64,000 bases of DNA. Source: JAFGJQ01 sp964495075. Lineage in GTDB: Bacteria > Planctomycetota > Phycisphaerae > UBA1845. Below the pieces are notes generated by a model. It made no database searches and was not told where the DNA came from. It saw only the letters and a list, made by a program, of their open reading frames with translations. The translations under genes and the position numbers were made by a program. Where the stretch lies: NCBI GenBank assembly GCA_964495075.1, contig CAZBUJ010000020.1:4710-68709 (forward strand). Direction: 5' to 3'. Shown one piece after another: positions 8,141 to 17,047 of this stretch. Positions within the stretch are counted from its first letter, which is position 1, and every line of letters starts with the position of its first letter.

Positions 8141-9511
8141 ATGTTTCGAACGTTCCTGAACATCTTCAAGATTCCCGAGTTGCGGAACAAGATCCTGTTC
8201 ACGCTCGGGCTGCTGGTCATTTACCGGCTCGGGTTCGCGGTTCCCGTTCCGGGGGTGAACCAGCAGGCCATGGCGTCCACCGGTGGCGGCGGAGGCCCGC
8301 TGGGGAACCTCGCCGAGTACTTCGCCATCTTCACCGGCGGCAACTTGCGCCAGAGCACCATCTTCGGGCTGGGCATCATGCCCTATATTTCCGCGTCGAT
8401 CATCTTCCAGTTGTTGGTGACGGTGGTGCCGGCCCTGGAGAAGCTCCAGCGGGAGGGCGAGAGCGGCCGCAAGAAGATCCAGGAGTACACGCGGTACGCC
8501 ACGGTGCTGCTGTGCGTGATCCAGGCGATCATCTGGCTGCGATTCCTGCAGGGCAGCAGCGGCAGTGCCGGCGGGTTCATCTACGCGCCGTTCCGCGACA
8601 GTATCCTGTACTTCTTCTTCGCCATCACCGCCCTCACCACCGGTACGGTTTTCCTGATGTGGCTGGGTGAGCAGATCGATGAGTACGGGATCGGCAACGG
8701 CATCTCGCTGATCATCATGGCCGGGATTCTGGCCCGATTGCCGGTGGCGGTCGGGTACGTGATTCAGAACGCGGAGTTCCGCATCAACACGGGGACGGCC
8801 AACGCGATGGGGCCGTCGAAGATCCTGTTCCTGGTGTTGGCGTTCGTGGCGGTGGTGGCGGGGGCCATTCTGATCACGCAGGGGCAGCGGCGCATCCCGA
8901 TCCAGCAGGCCAAACAGACCCGCGGGCGACGGGTGTACGGCGGGCAGCGCCAGTACCTCCCCCTGCGCGTGAACCACGGCGGCGTGATGCCGATCATCTT
9001 CGCCAGTTCGCTGCTGATCTTCCCGTCGATGGTCTTCGACTGGCTCGGTGCCGTGTGGTACGCGGGCGGGTTCTGGATGAAGATGAGCGAGTGGTTCCGG
9101 ACCGGGAGCTACGTCTACGTGGTGTTCTACGTGGGAATGGTCTATTTCTTCGCGTATTTCTGGACCACGGTCCAGTTTCAGCCCAAGGAGATGGCGAACA
9201 ACCTCCGGGACTATGGGAGCTTTATCCCAGGGCTGCGTCCGGGCAAGCGGACGGCGGATTACTTGGAAAAGGTCATGGGTCGGATCACGTACGTCGGGGC
9301 GGGGTTCCTGGCTCTGATCGCGATCATCCCGACCGTCGTGGCGGCCTGGTTGAAGATCCCGTTTTTCGTGTCCGCGTTCCTGGGCGGCACGGGCCTCTTG
9401 ATCGTGGTCAGCGTGGCCCTGGACCTGGTCCAGCGGATCGAGGCCAACCTGATCATGCGGAACTACCAGGGATTCCTGGGTGGTGAGGGACCGATCAAGG
9501 GGAGCCGGTAG
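8141..9511 (+). CDS. secY: preprotein translocase subunit SecY
   Basis: SecY is the channel-forming subunit of the Sec translocon in the cytoplasmic membrane. ATG 8141 gives 456 residues with the usual MFRTFLNIFKIPELRNKI start; ATG 8126 would add five residues. Around ten hydrophobic segments are visible, with the plug and first helix region (YRLGFAVPVPGV), SASIIFQLL, and the cytosolic loop GKRTADYLEKVM before the last helices. As usual it sits after rplO. The conserved cytosolic arginine-rich loop (QRRIPIQQAKQTRGRRVYGG) is present. Confidence 0.96.
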   Translation: MFRTFLNIFKIPELRNKILFTLGLLVIYRLGFAVPVPGVNQQAMASTGGGGGPLGNLAEYFAIFTGGNLRQSTIFGLGIMPYISASIIFQLLVTVVPALEKLQREGESGRKKIQEYTRYATVLLCVIQAIIWLRFLQGSSGSAGGFIYAPFRDSILYFFFAITALTTGTVFLMWLGEQIDEYGIGNGISLIIMAGILARLPVAVGYVIQNAEFRINTGTANAMGPSKILFLVLAFVAVVAGAILITQGQRRIPIQQAKQTRGRRVYGGQRQYLPLRVNHGGVMPIIFASSLLIFPSMVFDWLGAVWYAGGFWMKMSEWFRTGSYVYVVFYVGMVYFFAYFWTTVQFQPKEMANNLRDYGSFIPGLRPGKRTADYLEKVMGRITYVGAGFLALIAIIPTVVAAWLKIPFFVSAFLGGTGLLIVVSVALDLVQRIEANLIMRNYQGFLGGEGPIKGSR

Positions 9512-9611
9512 TATGCGGACCCGGCCCGGTAAGCCGTGCCGCAAGGCGCCCGGTGGCGGAGTCGCGAGGTCCACCGGGCAGGAGAAGGTGTCCCCGACCC
9601 AGGGACGTCGA

Positions 9612-10424
9612 ATGATGATGGCCACTGGTCGGCGAGGGCGGGGCGGTTGGATTCTCAAAAGCGCCCGCGAGATCGAGTTGATGCGTCGCGCCAACGCGGT
9701 GGTGTACCGGGTGTTGGCGGAGATGCGCCGCAGGGTCGCGCCGGGCGTGGTGACCGGCGACCTCAATCGCCGGGCGGAAGAGCTGATCGCCGAGGCCGGC
9801 GGGACCCCCCTTTTTAAAGGGGTGGTGAACCCGCAGGCTCGCTTTCCGTTTCCGGCCGCCCTGTGCATCAGCGTGAACGACGAGATCGTGCACGGGATCC
9901 CGGGCGACCGGGCGCTGGAGGAGGGCGACATCGTCAGCATCGACTGCGGTGTGCGTCTGAACGGGTATTGCGGCGACTCGGCGGTGACGTTGCCGGTGGG
10001 ACACGTGGCGCCGGACGCCCGGCACCTGATGGACGTGACCCGGCAGGTGCTGGAGCTGGCGATTCGGGAGATCGCCCCCGGCCGACGGTGGAGCGAGGTC
10101 GCTCGCCGGATGCAGTTGTTCGTGGAGGAGCGTGGTCTGTCCGTGGTCCGCGATTTCGTGGGGCACGGAATCGGTCGGGAGATGCACGAGGATCCGAAGG
10201 TCCCCAACTACTGGGACGGGCAGCGGCCCGGCGAGGATTTCGTCTTGCACGTGGGCATGGTGCTGGCGATCGAGCCGATGGTCAACGCGGGTACGCACCT
10301 GACCAGGCCCGGCGATGACAGTTGGACCGTGCATACGCGGGACGGCAGGTTGTCGGCCCATTACGAGCACACGGTTGCGGTGACCCAGGACGGCGCCGAC
10401 GTATTGAGTGATGGCCGGGGCTGA
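9612..10424 (+). CDS. map: methionine aminopeptidase, type I
   Basis: This enzyme removes the initiator methionine from nascent proteins in the cytosol. The frame is open from within secY, but ATG 9612 (270 residues) has an AGGGA site six bases upstream and gives the family's usual length; two more ATGs follow at once. The five metal ligands are visible: Asp in SIDCG, Asp in GYCGDSAV, His in VGHGIGREMHEDP, Glu in LAIEPMV and Glu in YEHTVAV. adk, often found between secY and map, is absent. Confidence 0.94.
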   Translation: MMMATGRRGRGGWILKSAREIELMRRANAVVYRVLAEMRRRVAPGVVTGDLNRRAEELIAEAGGTPLFKGVVNPQARFPFPAALCISVNDEIVHGIPGDRALEEGDIVSIDCGVRLNGYCGDSAVTLPVGHVAPDARHLMDVTRQVLELAIREIAPGRRWSEVARRMQLFVEERGLSVVRDFVGHGIGREMHEDPKVPNYWDGQRPGEDFVLHVGMVLAIEPMVNAGTHLTRPGDDSWTVHTRDGRLSAHYEHTVAVTQDGADVLSDGRG

Positions 10425-10479
10425 CGGGCGGCGGCCGGCCGTTCGCGCCGGAAGGCTGCGCAGGAAGGCAGGAACCGAG

Positions 10480-10593
10480 ATGAAAGTGCGAGCGAGCGTG
10501 CGGCGGATCTGCGAGAACTGCCGGATCGTCAAGCGCAAGGGTGTCGTGCGGGTTATCTGCACCAATCCGCGTCACAAGCAGCGTCAGGGCTGA
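10480..10593 (+). CDS. rpmJ: 50S ribosomal protein L36, zinc-binding type
   Basis: L36 is the smallest large-subunit protein. ATG 10480 gives 37 residues: MKVRASVRRICENCRIVKRK and a C-terminus with CTNPRHKQRQG. The C-x2-C-x12-C-x4-H pattern is the zinc-binding version. The usual infA gene between map and rpmJ is missing. GGAACCGAG precedes the start. Confidence 0.96.
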   Translation: MKVRASVRRICENCRIVKRKGVVRVICTNPRHKQRQG

Positions 10594-10624
10594 CGGGCCA
10601 AGGAACGGACAAAGGAGACGACTC

Positions 10625-11014
10625 GTGCCACGTGTTGCAGGCGTTGATATTCCGAACGACAAGCAGATTCGAATCTCGTTGACCTACATCTACGGGATCG
10701 GACACTACACCGCCCTCCAGGTGCTCAAGGACGCGGACATCGATCCGATGGTCCGGGCGAAGGACCTGACGGAGGACGAGTTATCGCGGCTGGCGTCGGT
10801 CATCGACCGGAACTACCAGGTCGAGGGTCAGTTGCGTCGACAGGTGAACGCGAACATCGCCCGGTTGCGGGATATTCGGTGTTATCGAGGATTGCGTCAT
10901 CGCCGCGGGTTGCCGGTGCGCGGGCAGCGCACGCGGACCAATGCCCGGACCCGCAAGGGCCCGAAGAAGACCGTGGCCGGCAAGAAGGGCGTGAAGGAGA
11001 TGCATCGTGGCTAA
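10625..11014 (+). CDS. rpsM: 30S ribosomal protein S13
   Basis: S13 is in the head of the small subunit and contacts the P-site tRNA and L5. GTG 10625 gives 129 residues beginning (M)PRVAGVDIPNDKQ, with a strong AAAGGAG at 10611-10617. The helix-two-turn-helix motif (YIYGIGHYTALQVL) and the basic C-tail (GQRTRTNARTRKGPKKTVAG) are intact. The end overlaps the rpsK start by eight bases. Confidence 0.96.
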   Translation: MPRVAGVDIPNDKQIRISLTYIYGIGHYTALQVLKDADIDPMVRAKDLTEDELSRLASVIDRNYQVEGQLRRQVNANIARLRDIRCYRGLRHRRGLPVRGQRTRTNARTRKGPKKTVAGKKGVKEMHRG

Positions 11015-11393
11015 GAAAGCCTCAGCCAAGCGCAAGACGCGGCGTAGCGTGGCCCGCGGCATTGCCCACATCAAGGCCACGTTCAACAACACCATGGTCA
11101 CGATCACCGACTTGAACGGCGAGGTGCTGGCGTGGGCGTCAGCGGGCACGGTCGGGTTCAAGGGGACCCGCAAGAGCACGCCGTTCGCGGCCCAACGCGC
11201 CGCGGAGCAGGTGGCCCAGGCCGCCCGCAAGTTCGGGCTGGTCGAGCTGGAAGTGCGGGTCAAGGGCCCGGGTTCGGGTCGCGAGTCGGCCATCACCGCG
11301 TTGCAGGCGGCCGGCATGAATATCCAGTCGATCGAGGACGTAACGCCCTTGCCCCACAACGGGTGTCGGCCGTCCAAGCGTCGGCGGGTGTAA
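11007..11393 (+). CDS. rpsK: 30S ribosomal protein S11
   Basis: S11 lies in the platform and contributes to the mRNA exit site. The start is GTG 11007, inside the 3' end of rpsM, with GAAGGAGA at 10992-11000. The 128-residue product shows HIKATFNNTMVTITDLNGE, and its C-terminus VTPLPHNGCRPSKRRRV is the universally conserved S11 end. The overlap suggests coupled translation with rpsM. Confidence 0.96.
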   Translation: MAKKASAKRKTRRSVARGIAHIKATFNNTMVTITDLNGEVLAWASAGTVGFKGTRKSTPFAAQRAAEQVAQAARKFGLVELEVRVKGPGSGRESAITALQAAGMNIQSIEDVTPLPHNGCRPSKRRRV

Positions 11394-11520
11394 GGGCATC
11401 GGCGGGTGAAGAGGAGAGGGTGCGAGGGATCGCGAGTCGTCAGCGTCAACGGCGTGGCACCGATCGGAGCGGATTCCGGACGGGAGCCGCGAGATCAGAG
11501 GATCGATCAGGCGAGCAGTC

Positions 11521-12156
11521 ATGGGACGGAATACAGGTCCGGCTTGCCGGCAGTGCCGGCGTGAAGGCAAGAAACTCCACCTCAAGGGCATTCGGTGCGA
11601 GACCGCCAAGTGCCCGCTCGAACGGCAGTCGCGGAACGCGCCGCCGGGCATGCATGCCTGGCGTCGCCGGCGGCAGGCCAGTTCGTACGGCGTACGCCTG
11701 CGGGAGAAGCAGAAGCTCAAACGCTACTACGGCGTGTGGGAGCGCCAGTTTCTGGTGTACTTCCGGATGGCCGAGCGGGCCCGGGCCAACACCGGTGACG
11801 CACTGTTGACCCTGCTGGAACGCCGTCTGGACAACGTCGTCTGCAAGCTCGGGTTCGCCGTGTCGCGCCGGGCCGCCCGGCAGTTGATCGGACACGGGCA
11901 CGTCCACGTGAACGGACGGAAAGTGGATCGCCCCGGGTTCCTGGTATCCGTGGGGGACAAGATCACCGCACGCCCCACCGAGCGCAGCCAGAAGGTGGTA
12001 CGCACCAACCTGGGTGATGGCGGGCCGGCGGTGCAGCCGTGGTTGCAGCTGGACCCCAACCAGCTGGAGGGCAATATTGTGGCACTGCCCGGCCCCGAAG
12101 ATGCTCAGGTACCTGCGGTGCAGACCCAATTGATCGTCGAGATGTGCAGCCGCTAG
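11521..12156 (+). CDS. rpsD: 30S ribosomal protein S4
   Basis: S4 nucleates 30S assembly. The 211-residue protein has an N-terminal Cys pair (CRQCRREGKK), further Cys residues, KQKLKRYYGVWERQF, and an S4 RNA-binding domain (DNVVCKLGFAVSRRAARQLIGHGHVHVNG, residues about 101-130). The Cys residues suggest a zinc-binding N-terminus. The 127-base spacer before it holds no gene. Confidence 0.96.
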   Translation: MGRNTGPACRQCRREGKKLHLKGIRCETAKCPLERQSRNAPPGMHAWRRRRQASSYGVRLREKQKLKRYYGVWERQFLVYFRMAERARANTGDALLTLLERRLDNVVCKLGFAVSRRAARQLIGHGHVHVNGRKVDRPGFLVSVGDKITARPTERSQKVVRTNLGDGGPAVQPWLQLDPNQLEGNIVALPGPEDAQVPAVQTQLIVEMCSR

Positions 12157-12231
12157 GGCGGTCCGGCGCAGTCGCCGGCGGCCAGCGGTGGACGGCGCGA
12201 GACAACGCAAACCCGCGAGGAGATCAGGTCG

Positions 12232-13407
12232 ATGCGTATCAGGTGGCGAGGGTTGGAACTGCCGAGCCGGGTGATCAAGGACGAGACGGTAAGCACCGAC
12301 ACGTATGGGCGCTTCACCATCGAGCCGTTCGAGCGCGGATTCGGGACCACGGTGGGCAACTCCCTCCGGCGGATCCTGCTGTCCAGCCTCGAAGGTGCGG
12401 CCGTCATCGCGGTCAAGATCGCTGACGCCCCTCATGAGTTTACGTCCCTGCCCGGCGTCCTCGAAGACGTCACGGACATCATCCTGAACATCAAGAGCCT
12501 CGTCGTGAAAATCGAAGGGGATGAGGCCGACATCAAGCATATGAAGCTGGTGGCCGACCAGGCCGGCGAGATCCGGGCCGAGGCCATCGAGTGTGAAGCG
12601 GGCATCGAAATCATCAACAAGGACCAGCTGATCTGCACGTTGACCGACGATGTGCGGTTCGAGGTGGAAATGACGGCCGGCCGGGGCCGCGGGTACCAGA
12701 CCGCCGAAGAGAACGAGGGGCTGGAGCAGGAGATCGGCGTTATCCCGGTCGATTCCGTCTTCTCGCCCGTGGTGCGGGTGCGGTACCGGACGGAAGAAAC
12801 CCGCGTCGGGCAGCGCACCAACTACGACCGGCTGATCCTCGAAGTCTGGACGCGGGGCACCGTCATGCCGGAGGACGCGGTCGTCGAAGCCGCCAAGATC
12901 CTGCGGAAGCACCTCAACCCCTTCGTGCAGTACTACGAGCTCGGTGACAGCATGGTGTCAGAGCCGCCGCCCCGCCCGACCGTCGAGGACCGGGTGGATT
13001 CGGAACTGCAGGCCCAGCTCTCCCGACCGATCTCCGAGCTCGACCTGTCCGTCCGGGCGAGCAACTGCCTGGAGTCGGCCCGGGTCACCACCATCGGGGA
13101 ACTGGTTCGCAAGACGGAAGCGGAACTGCTCCGCGTCCGTAGCTTCGGCAAGACGTCGTTGCGGGAGGTCCGGCGGAAGCTGGCCGACCTTGGCCTGGGA
13201 CTCGGCATGAACGTCCCCCACGGCGGGGACGGCGGATTCGAAGGCGGCCCGGCCGACCCGAACGACATCATGACGCCGACGGTCACGGGGCTCGCGGATG
13301 ACCTGGCCAGGCTGACCAGCCCGCCGCCGATCGGCGAGCCGGAACCGGACCCGGACAGCGAGGCGGACGGCCCGGAAGTGCCGGTCAACGATCATCAGGA
13401 GGCATGA
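12232..13407 (+). CDS. rpoA: DNA-directed RNA polymerase subunit alpha
   Basis: Alpha dimerises to nucleate RNA polymerase and binds UP elements and activators. The product has 391 residues against roughly 310-340. The N-terminal domain shows FTIEPFERGFGTTVGNSLRR (about 25-44). The C-terminal helix-hairpin-helix domain is at about 260-325, with LDLSVRASNCLESARVTTIG and LLRVRSFGKTSLREV. Beyond this lies a tail of about 65 residues rich in Gly, Pro, Asp and Glu, probably disordered. GAGGAGATCAGGTCG precedes the ATG. Confidence 0.96.
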   Translation: MRIRWRGLELPSRVIKDETVSTDTYGRFTIEPFERGFGTTVGNSLRRILLSSLEGAAVIAVKIADAPHEFTSLPGVLEDVTDIILNIKSLVVKIEGDEADIKHMKLVADQAGEIRAEAIECEAGIEIINKDQLICTLTDDVRFEVEMTAGRGRGYQTAEENEGLEQEIGVIPVDSVFSPVVRVRYRTEETRVGQRTNYDRLILEVWTRGTVMPEDAVVEAAKILRKHLNPFVQYYELGDSMVSEPPPRPTVEDRVDSELQAQLSRPISELDLSVRASNCLESARVTTIGELVRKTEAELLRVRSFGKTSLREVRRKLADLGLGLGMNVPHGGDGGFEGGPADPNDIMTPTVTGLADDLARLTSPPPIGEPEPDPDSEADGPEVPVNDHQEA

Positions 13408-13514
13408 CGCCGTACGGCGCGGTGTGGTATCGCCGCGAAGCAACTACGGACAGAACGCCCGGTCGCGCGTAGGACGGCGACCGCAGAGCAGGAAACCCTT
13501 GTCGGGGCAGGATC

Positions 13515-14213
13515 ATGCGACACCGCATCACGTACAAGAAACTGAACCGCACGTCGGCCCACCGACGCGCCATGCAGCGTAATCTGGCCCAGAGCCTCAT
13601 CGAGCACGGGCAGGTGCGCACCACGTTGGCCAAGGCCAAGGATATCCGGCCCTTCCTCGAGAAGCTCATCACGCTCGCCAAAAAGGCACGGGCGGGAAGC
13701 CAGACCGCACGGCGACAGATTCATAAACTGCTCTCCGCCCGGTCCCTGATCCCCGCCGAGCACCGCGAGTCCTACGATGATATGTCCGACGCCAAGCGAG
13801 CCGCCGCCCTGCGGTCTCCGAGCGGGCGTCGCCACCGGACCGGGCAGGCCAAAGGGCGGCTCGCGTTCACCGGCGAGTCGGTCGCCCACCGCTTGATCAA
13901 CACCGTCGCCGCCCGGTTCGACGATCGCGAGGGCGGGTACACGCGACTCATCCGGTTGGCCAAGCCGCGGGTGGGCGATCATGGCCCCCAGGCCGTCGTC
14001 CAACTCGTGGGCGAAGAGAAGAGTCCGGGCCCGGTGGCCAAGGCCGGGAAGACGGCCCGGCGCCGGCGAGCCGATGCCCGCTACGCCTTGGCCGTCAAGT
14101 CCGCGCGCAAGGGCGGCAAGACCGCCGGCGCCGCCGCCCAACCGGCGGCCGAGACGCCCGTCGAAGAACCCCAATCGGGCGAGCCGACGGAGTCAACCGA
14201 CGCGGACGCGTGA
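13515..14213 (+). CDS. rplQ: 50S ribosomal protein L17 with long C-terminal extension
   Basis: L17 binds 23S rRNA near the tunnel exit. The L17 fold is clear (MRHRITYKKLNRTSAHRRAM, then KAKDIRPFLEKLITLAKKAR), but the protein has 232 residues against about 120. There is an internal insertion of about 40 residues around YDDMSDAKRAAALRSPSGRR (residues about 90-130), before the conserved YTRLIRLAKPRVGD segment. An Ala/Lys-rich, then acidic, tail (about 160-232) follows. It closes the ribosomal operon. Confidence 0.92.
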   Translation: MRHRITYKKLNRTSAHRRAMQRNLAQSLIEHGQVRTTLAKAKDIRPFLEKLITLAKKARAGSQTARRQIHKLLSARSLIPAEHRESYDDMSDAKRAAALRSPSGRRHRTGQAKGRLAFTGESVAHRLINTVAARFDDREGGYTRLIRLAKPRVGDHGPQAVVQLVGEEKSPGPVAKAGKTARRRRADARYALAVKSARKGGKTAGAAAQPAAETPVEEPQSGEPTESTDADA

Positions 14214-14340
14214 CTCACGCGGCGGCGCCGGGTATCGCCGCCCGCCCACCGGGTCGGGGCCGGCGTGAGCTCGGGCCGCGGTGACGCGGAGCGGAGGCCG
14301 GTGCCCCGGCGTCTCACCCAGCCCATACCTGGAGGCTGCC

Positions 14341-14769
14341 ATGGCCCGCGATCCCAACTGCGTGTTTTGCAAGATCGTCGCCGGCGACATCCCCACCCAT
14401 CGAATCCACGAGAGCGACGCCGGGTTGGCCTTCCTGGACGTGGGACCGCTCGCCGACGGGCACCTGCTCTGGGTGCCCAAGGACCACTACGAGCGGCTCG
14501 ACGCGCTTCCGCCCGAACTGGCCGGTGCTCTGTGCGCGAGCCTGCCTCAACTCGGCCGGGCGGTGCAGCAGGTCACGCAGGCGGCGGGATACAACGTGCT
14601 GCAGAACAATGGACGCGTGGCCGGGCAGGAAGTCAACCACGTTCACTTCCACATCATCCCTCGTGCGGCGGGTGACGGATTGGGATACCGGTGGCCGGCC
14701 AAGGAATATCCCGCCGGTCGGGCCGAAGAACTGGCAGAGCAGTTGCGATCGGCCTGTTCGGGGCCTTGA
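14341..14769 (+). CDS. HIT family nucleotide hydrolase
   Basis: HIT proteins hydrolyse phosphoramidate or phosphoester bonds on nucleotides through a histidine triad. ATG 14341 gives 142 residues starting MARDPNCVFCKIVAGDIPTH, the normal HIT N-terminus. The catalytic HVHFH triad is at residues 100-104 in VNHVHFHIIPR, and the upstream NNGRVAGQEV matches the family. The spacer after rplQ is 127 bases. The specific substrate cannot be told from the sequence. Confidence 0.9.
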   Translation: MARDPNCVFCKIVAGDIPTHRIHESDAGLAFLDVGPLADGHLLWVPKDHYERLDALPPELAGALCASLPQLGRAVQQVTQAAGYNVLQNNGRVAGQEVNHVHFHIIPRAAGDGLGYRWPAKEYPAGRAEELAEQLRSACSGP

Positions 14770-14876
14770 CGCTGGCCGTGACGGTGCGGGACGGCCCGAC
14801 GGACGGCTTGTCGGGGCTTGCCCGCGTGCGTACAATGCCTGCCGTGTCGGCCGGTGGCGCGGTGTGACCGTCGGAG

Positions 14877-16502
14877 ATGAGTGGGACAATCGGGTTGATT
14901 ACGGAACAAGGCATCCATTACGCACTCTACGGCGCGTATTGCGTCGTGATGCTGATCATCTGTGTGTACGGGTTGCACCGGTATCACCTGGTGTACCTCT
15001 ACTACAAGCACTCCCGCAACGTGCCCAAGCCGCCCGCCCCGTTCGACGAACTGCCGCGGGTGACGATCCAGTTGCCGATGTTCAACGAACGATACGTCGC
15101 CCGGCGCATCATCGAGACCACCTGCGCGATCGACTACCCACGCCACCGGCTGCAGATCCAGGTGCTCGATGACTCGACGGATGATACGGTGCAGATCGCC
15201 GGTGACACCGTCCGCCGCATGCGGGAGCAGGGCATCGATATCGTCCACCTGCACCGCCGGAACCGCGAAGGCTACAAGGCCGGCGCCCTCGACGCCGGGC
15301 TCAAGTCGGCCACCGGCGAGTTCGTCTGCATCTTCGACGCCGATTTCATGCCGCCCCCCAGAATTCTTCTCGACACCATTCACTACTTCGCCGATCCGAC
15401 GGTGGGGATGGTGCAGGCTCGCTGGGACCACATCAACCGGGATCAGTCGCTGTTGACCCGGACGCAGGCGATTCTGCTCGACGGTCATTTCGTGATGGAG
15501 CACGGGGCCCGCAACCGCAGCGGCCGCTTCATGAGCTTCAACGGCACCGCCGGGTTGTGGCGGAAGACGTGCATCGAACAAGCCGGCGGGTGGGAACACG
15601 ACACCCTCACCGAGGACCTCGACCTGTCCTACCGCGCGCAGCTCAAGGGCTGGCGATTCCTGTTCCTGCCGGCCATCACGTCTCCGGCCGAGCTGCCGCC
15701 CGACATGACGGCGTTCAAGGCACAACAGCACCGGTGGGCCAAGGGCGGCGCCCAGACGTGCCGCAAACTGCTGCCGCGCATCCTTCGATCCCGCCTGCCC
15801 GCGCGGATCAAGCTGGAAGCGTTCTTCCACCTGACCAGCTGCACCGTCTACCTGTACATGGTGGCCCTGACCGTGCTCCTGCTGCCCGTCCTTCTGTTGC
15901 GATCGGATGGGCAGGCGCCTTCGGCGTTTCGCGTGTACCTGATCGACGTGTCGTTGTTTATCGTGGCGAGTTGTTCCGCCAGCACGTTCTACGTGTGCAG
16001 CCAGCGCGAACTCAACCGAACCTGGGCCGACAGCCTCAAGTACCTGCCGTTCCTGATGGCGTTGGGCATCGGCATCTGCTTCAACAACGCGATCGCCATG
16101 CTCCAGGGCTTCTTCGGCAAGCCCAGCGAGTTCGTGCGGACGCCCAAGTTCGGGGTGGCCAGCGCGACGGAACGCGCGTGGCGACAACGCGATCACTACA
16201 CCCGCCGGCGGCGATCGATCCCCTGGCTGCCGATCGTGGAGATGCTGATGGGCGGCAATATGGCCGTCTGCCTGGTCCTCTGCATCCGCACCGGGTGGGT
16301 CACGATCGGGGCGTTCTTCATGTCCTTGTTCACCGTCGGCTTCTTGTATGTCGGGTTGACCTCACTGCTCGGACCACGGTTCGCCGTCGGTCTCGGTCGC
16401 GCCGCGGAACCGGTCGACGGTCCGGCCTCAGACGCCGTTGGTGCCGTCCGCGTGCCGCAAGGCCGCGACTCGACATCAGCGCCCAACCCGCCCCGCCCCT
16501 GA
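14877..16502 (+). CDS. membrane-bound family-2 glycosyltransferase (cellulose/mannan synthase-like)
   Basis: This is a processive inverting sugar transferase of the cytoplasmic membrane. The 541-residue protein has an N-terminal membrane helix (about 18-34), then the GT2 catalytic domain with LDDS (97-100), DAD (154-156), EDLD (246-249) and QQHRW (283-287), the D,D,D,QxxRW set of polysaccharide synthases. Four or so membrane helices follow (about 305-475). It resembles bacterial CslA/glucomannan-type enzymes more than BcsA, since no PilZ domain is visible. It stands alone, without obvious export partners. Confidence 0.88.
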   Translation: MSGTIGLITEQGIHYALYGAYCVVMLIICVYGLHRYHLVYLYYKHSRNVPKPPAPFDELPRVTIQLPMFNERYVARRIIETTCAIDYPRHRLQIQVLDDSTDDTVQIAGDTVRRMREQGIDIVHLHRRNREGYKAGALDAGLKSATGEFVCIFDADFMPPPRILLDTIHYFADPTVGMVQARWDHINRDQSLLTRTQAILLDGHFVMEHGARNRSGRFMSFNGTAGLWRKTCIEQAGGWEHDTLTEDLDLSYRAQLKGWRFLFLPAITSPAELPPDMTAFKAQQHRWAKGGAQTCRKLLPRILRSRLPARIKLEAFFHLTSCTVYLYMVALTVLLLPVLLLRSDGQAPSAFRVYLIDVSLFIVASCSASTFYVCSQRELNRTWADSLKYLPFLMALGIGICFNNAIAMLQGFFGKPSEFVRTPKFGVASATERAWRQRDHYTRRRRSIPWLPIVEMLMGGNMAVCLVLCIRTGWVTIGAFFMSLFTVGFLYVGLTSLLGPRFAVGLGRAAEPVDGPASDAVGAVRVPQGRDSTSAPNPPRP

Positions 16503-16706
16503 CGAGCCGAGCTGGCTTTGCCCCTAACCTCCTTTAAAAAATACGGTTACGAATGGAGAAAAATAGTACCTGTTTAGGTCTATTTTCGTTGACACAGCCG
16601 GCGCGGTCGGGTACCGTGGAACCATCGGGCCGGGGGGGACTGAACGAGGTGGGAGGAACTGCCCGGGGGGTATTGAGTCGGGCTGAGGGATCGGGGTTCT
16701 CCCATC

Positions 16707-16735
16707 GGGCAGGTCTTGGGACCTGCCCAATTTTA
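16707..16735 (+). terminator. hairpin followed by T-rich tract
   Basis: GGGCAGGTC (16707-16715) and GACCTGCCC (16720-16728) form a perfect nine-pair stem with a TTGG loop, followed by AATTTTATT. This fits an intrinsic terminator on the + strand, but it lies about 200 bases beyond the glycosyltransferase stop. The region 16503-17047 holds no other gene that I can support; its first part (16530-16590) is unusually AT-rich for this window. Confidence 0.55.
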
Positions 16736-17047
16736 TTGCGCCGATCGGCTGGCACCACGGCTTCGCAATTCCGCATGTCATCCAAGTGTCGCATTGATGA
16801 CACCAAATCGGGAACACGTCGAGCGGGCGCCCGGCGCCGCGGGATCCGATACGACACGGAGGAATCCCCGGTATCCGCCTCCCGCCGCGAAGGAGCAGAC
16901 TTCCTTGGGTTCGGACGTGTCGGGGATGAGCGGAAACGAACGCTCATACCCCAACCTCGTGCCACACCTCCAGACCACAACGGCCGCAGCCGGCATTGGA
17001 AGAACGATGATCAGTTCCGGAAGATGCTCAACGCCATGCGTTGCGGC

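Noticed and set aside
7433..10207. 924-codon open frame on the - strand across rpsE-map
   Set aside because: Mirror of the third-position GC of secY and map; His/Arg/Pro-rich text with no domain.
14643..16196. 517-codon open frame antisense to the glycosyltransferase
   Set aside because: The + strand frame has all GT2 motifs; the antisense text is not protein-like.
16589..16617. TTGACA with TACCGT after 17 bases
   Set aside because: The -10 matches poorly and no gene follows on the + strand.
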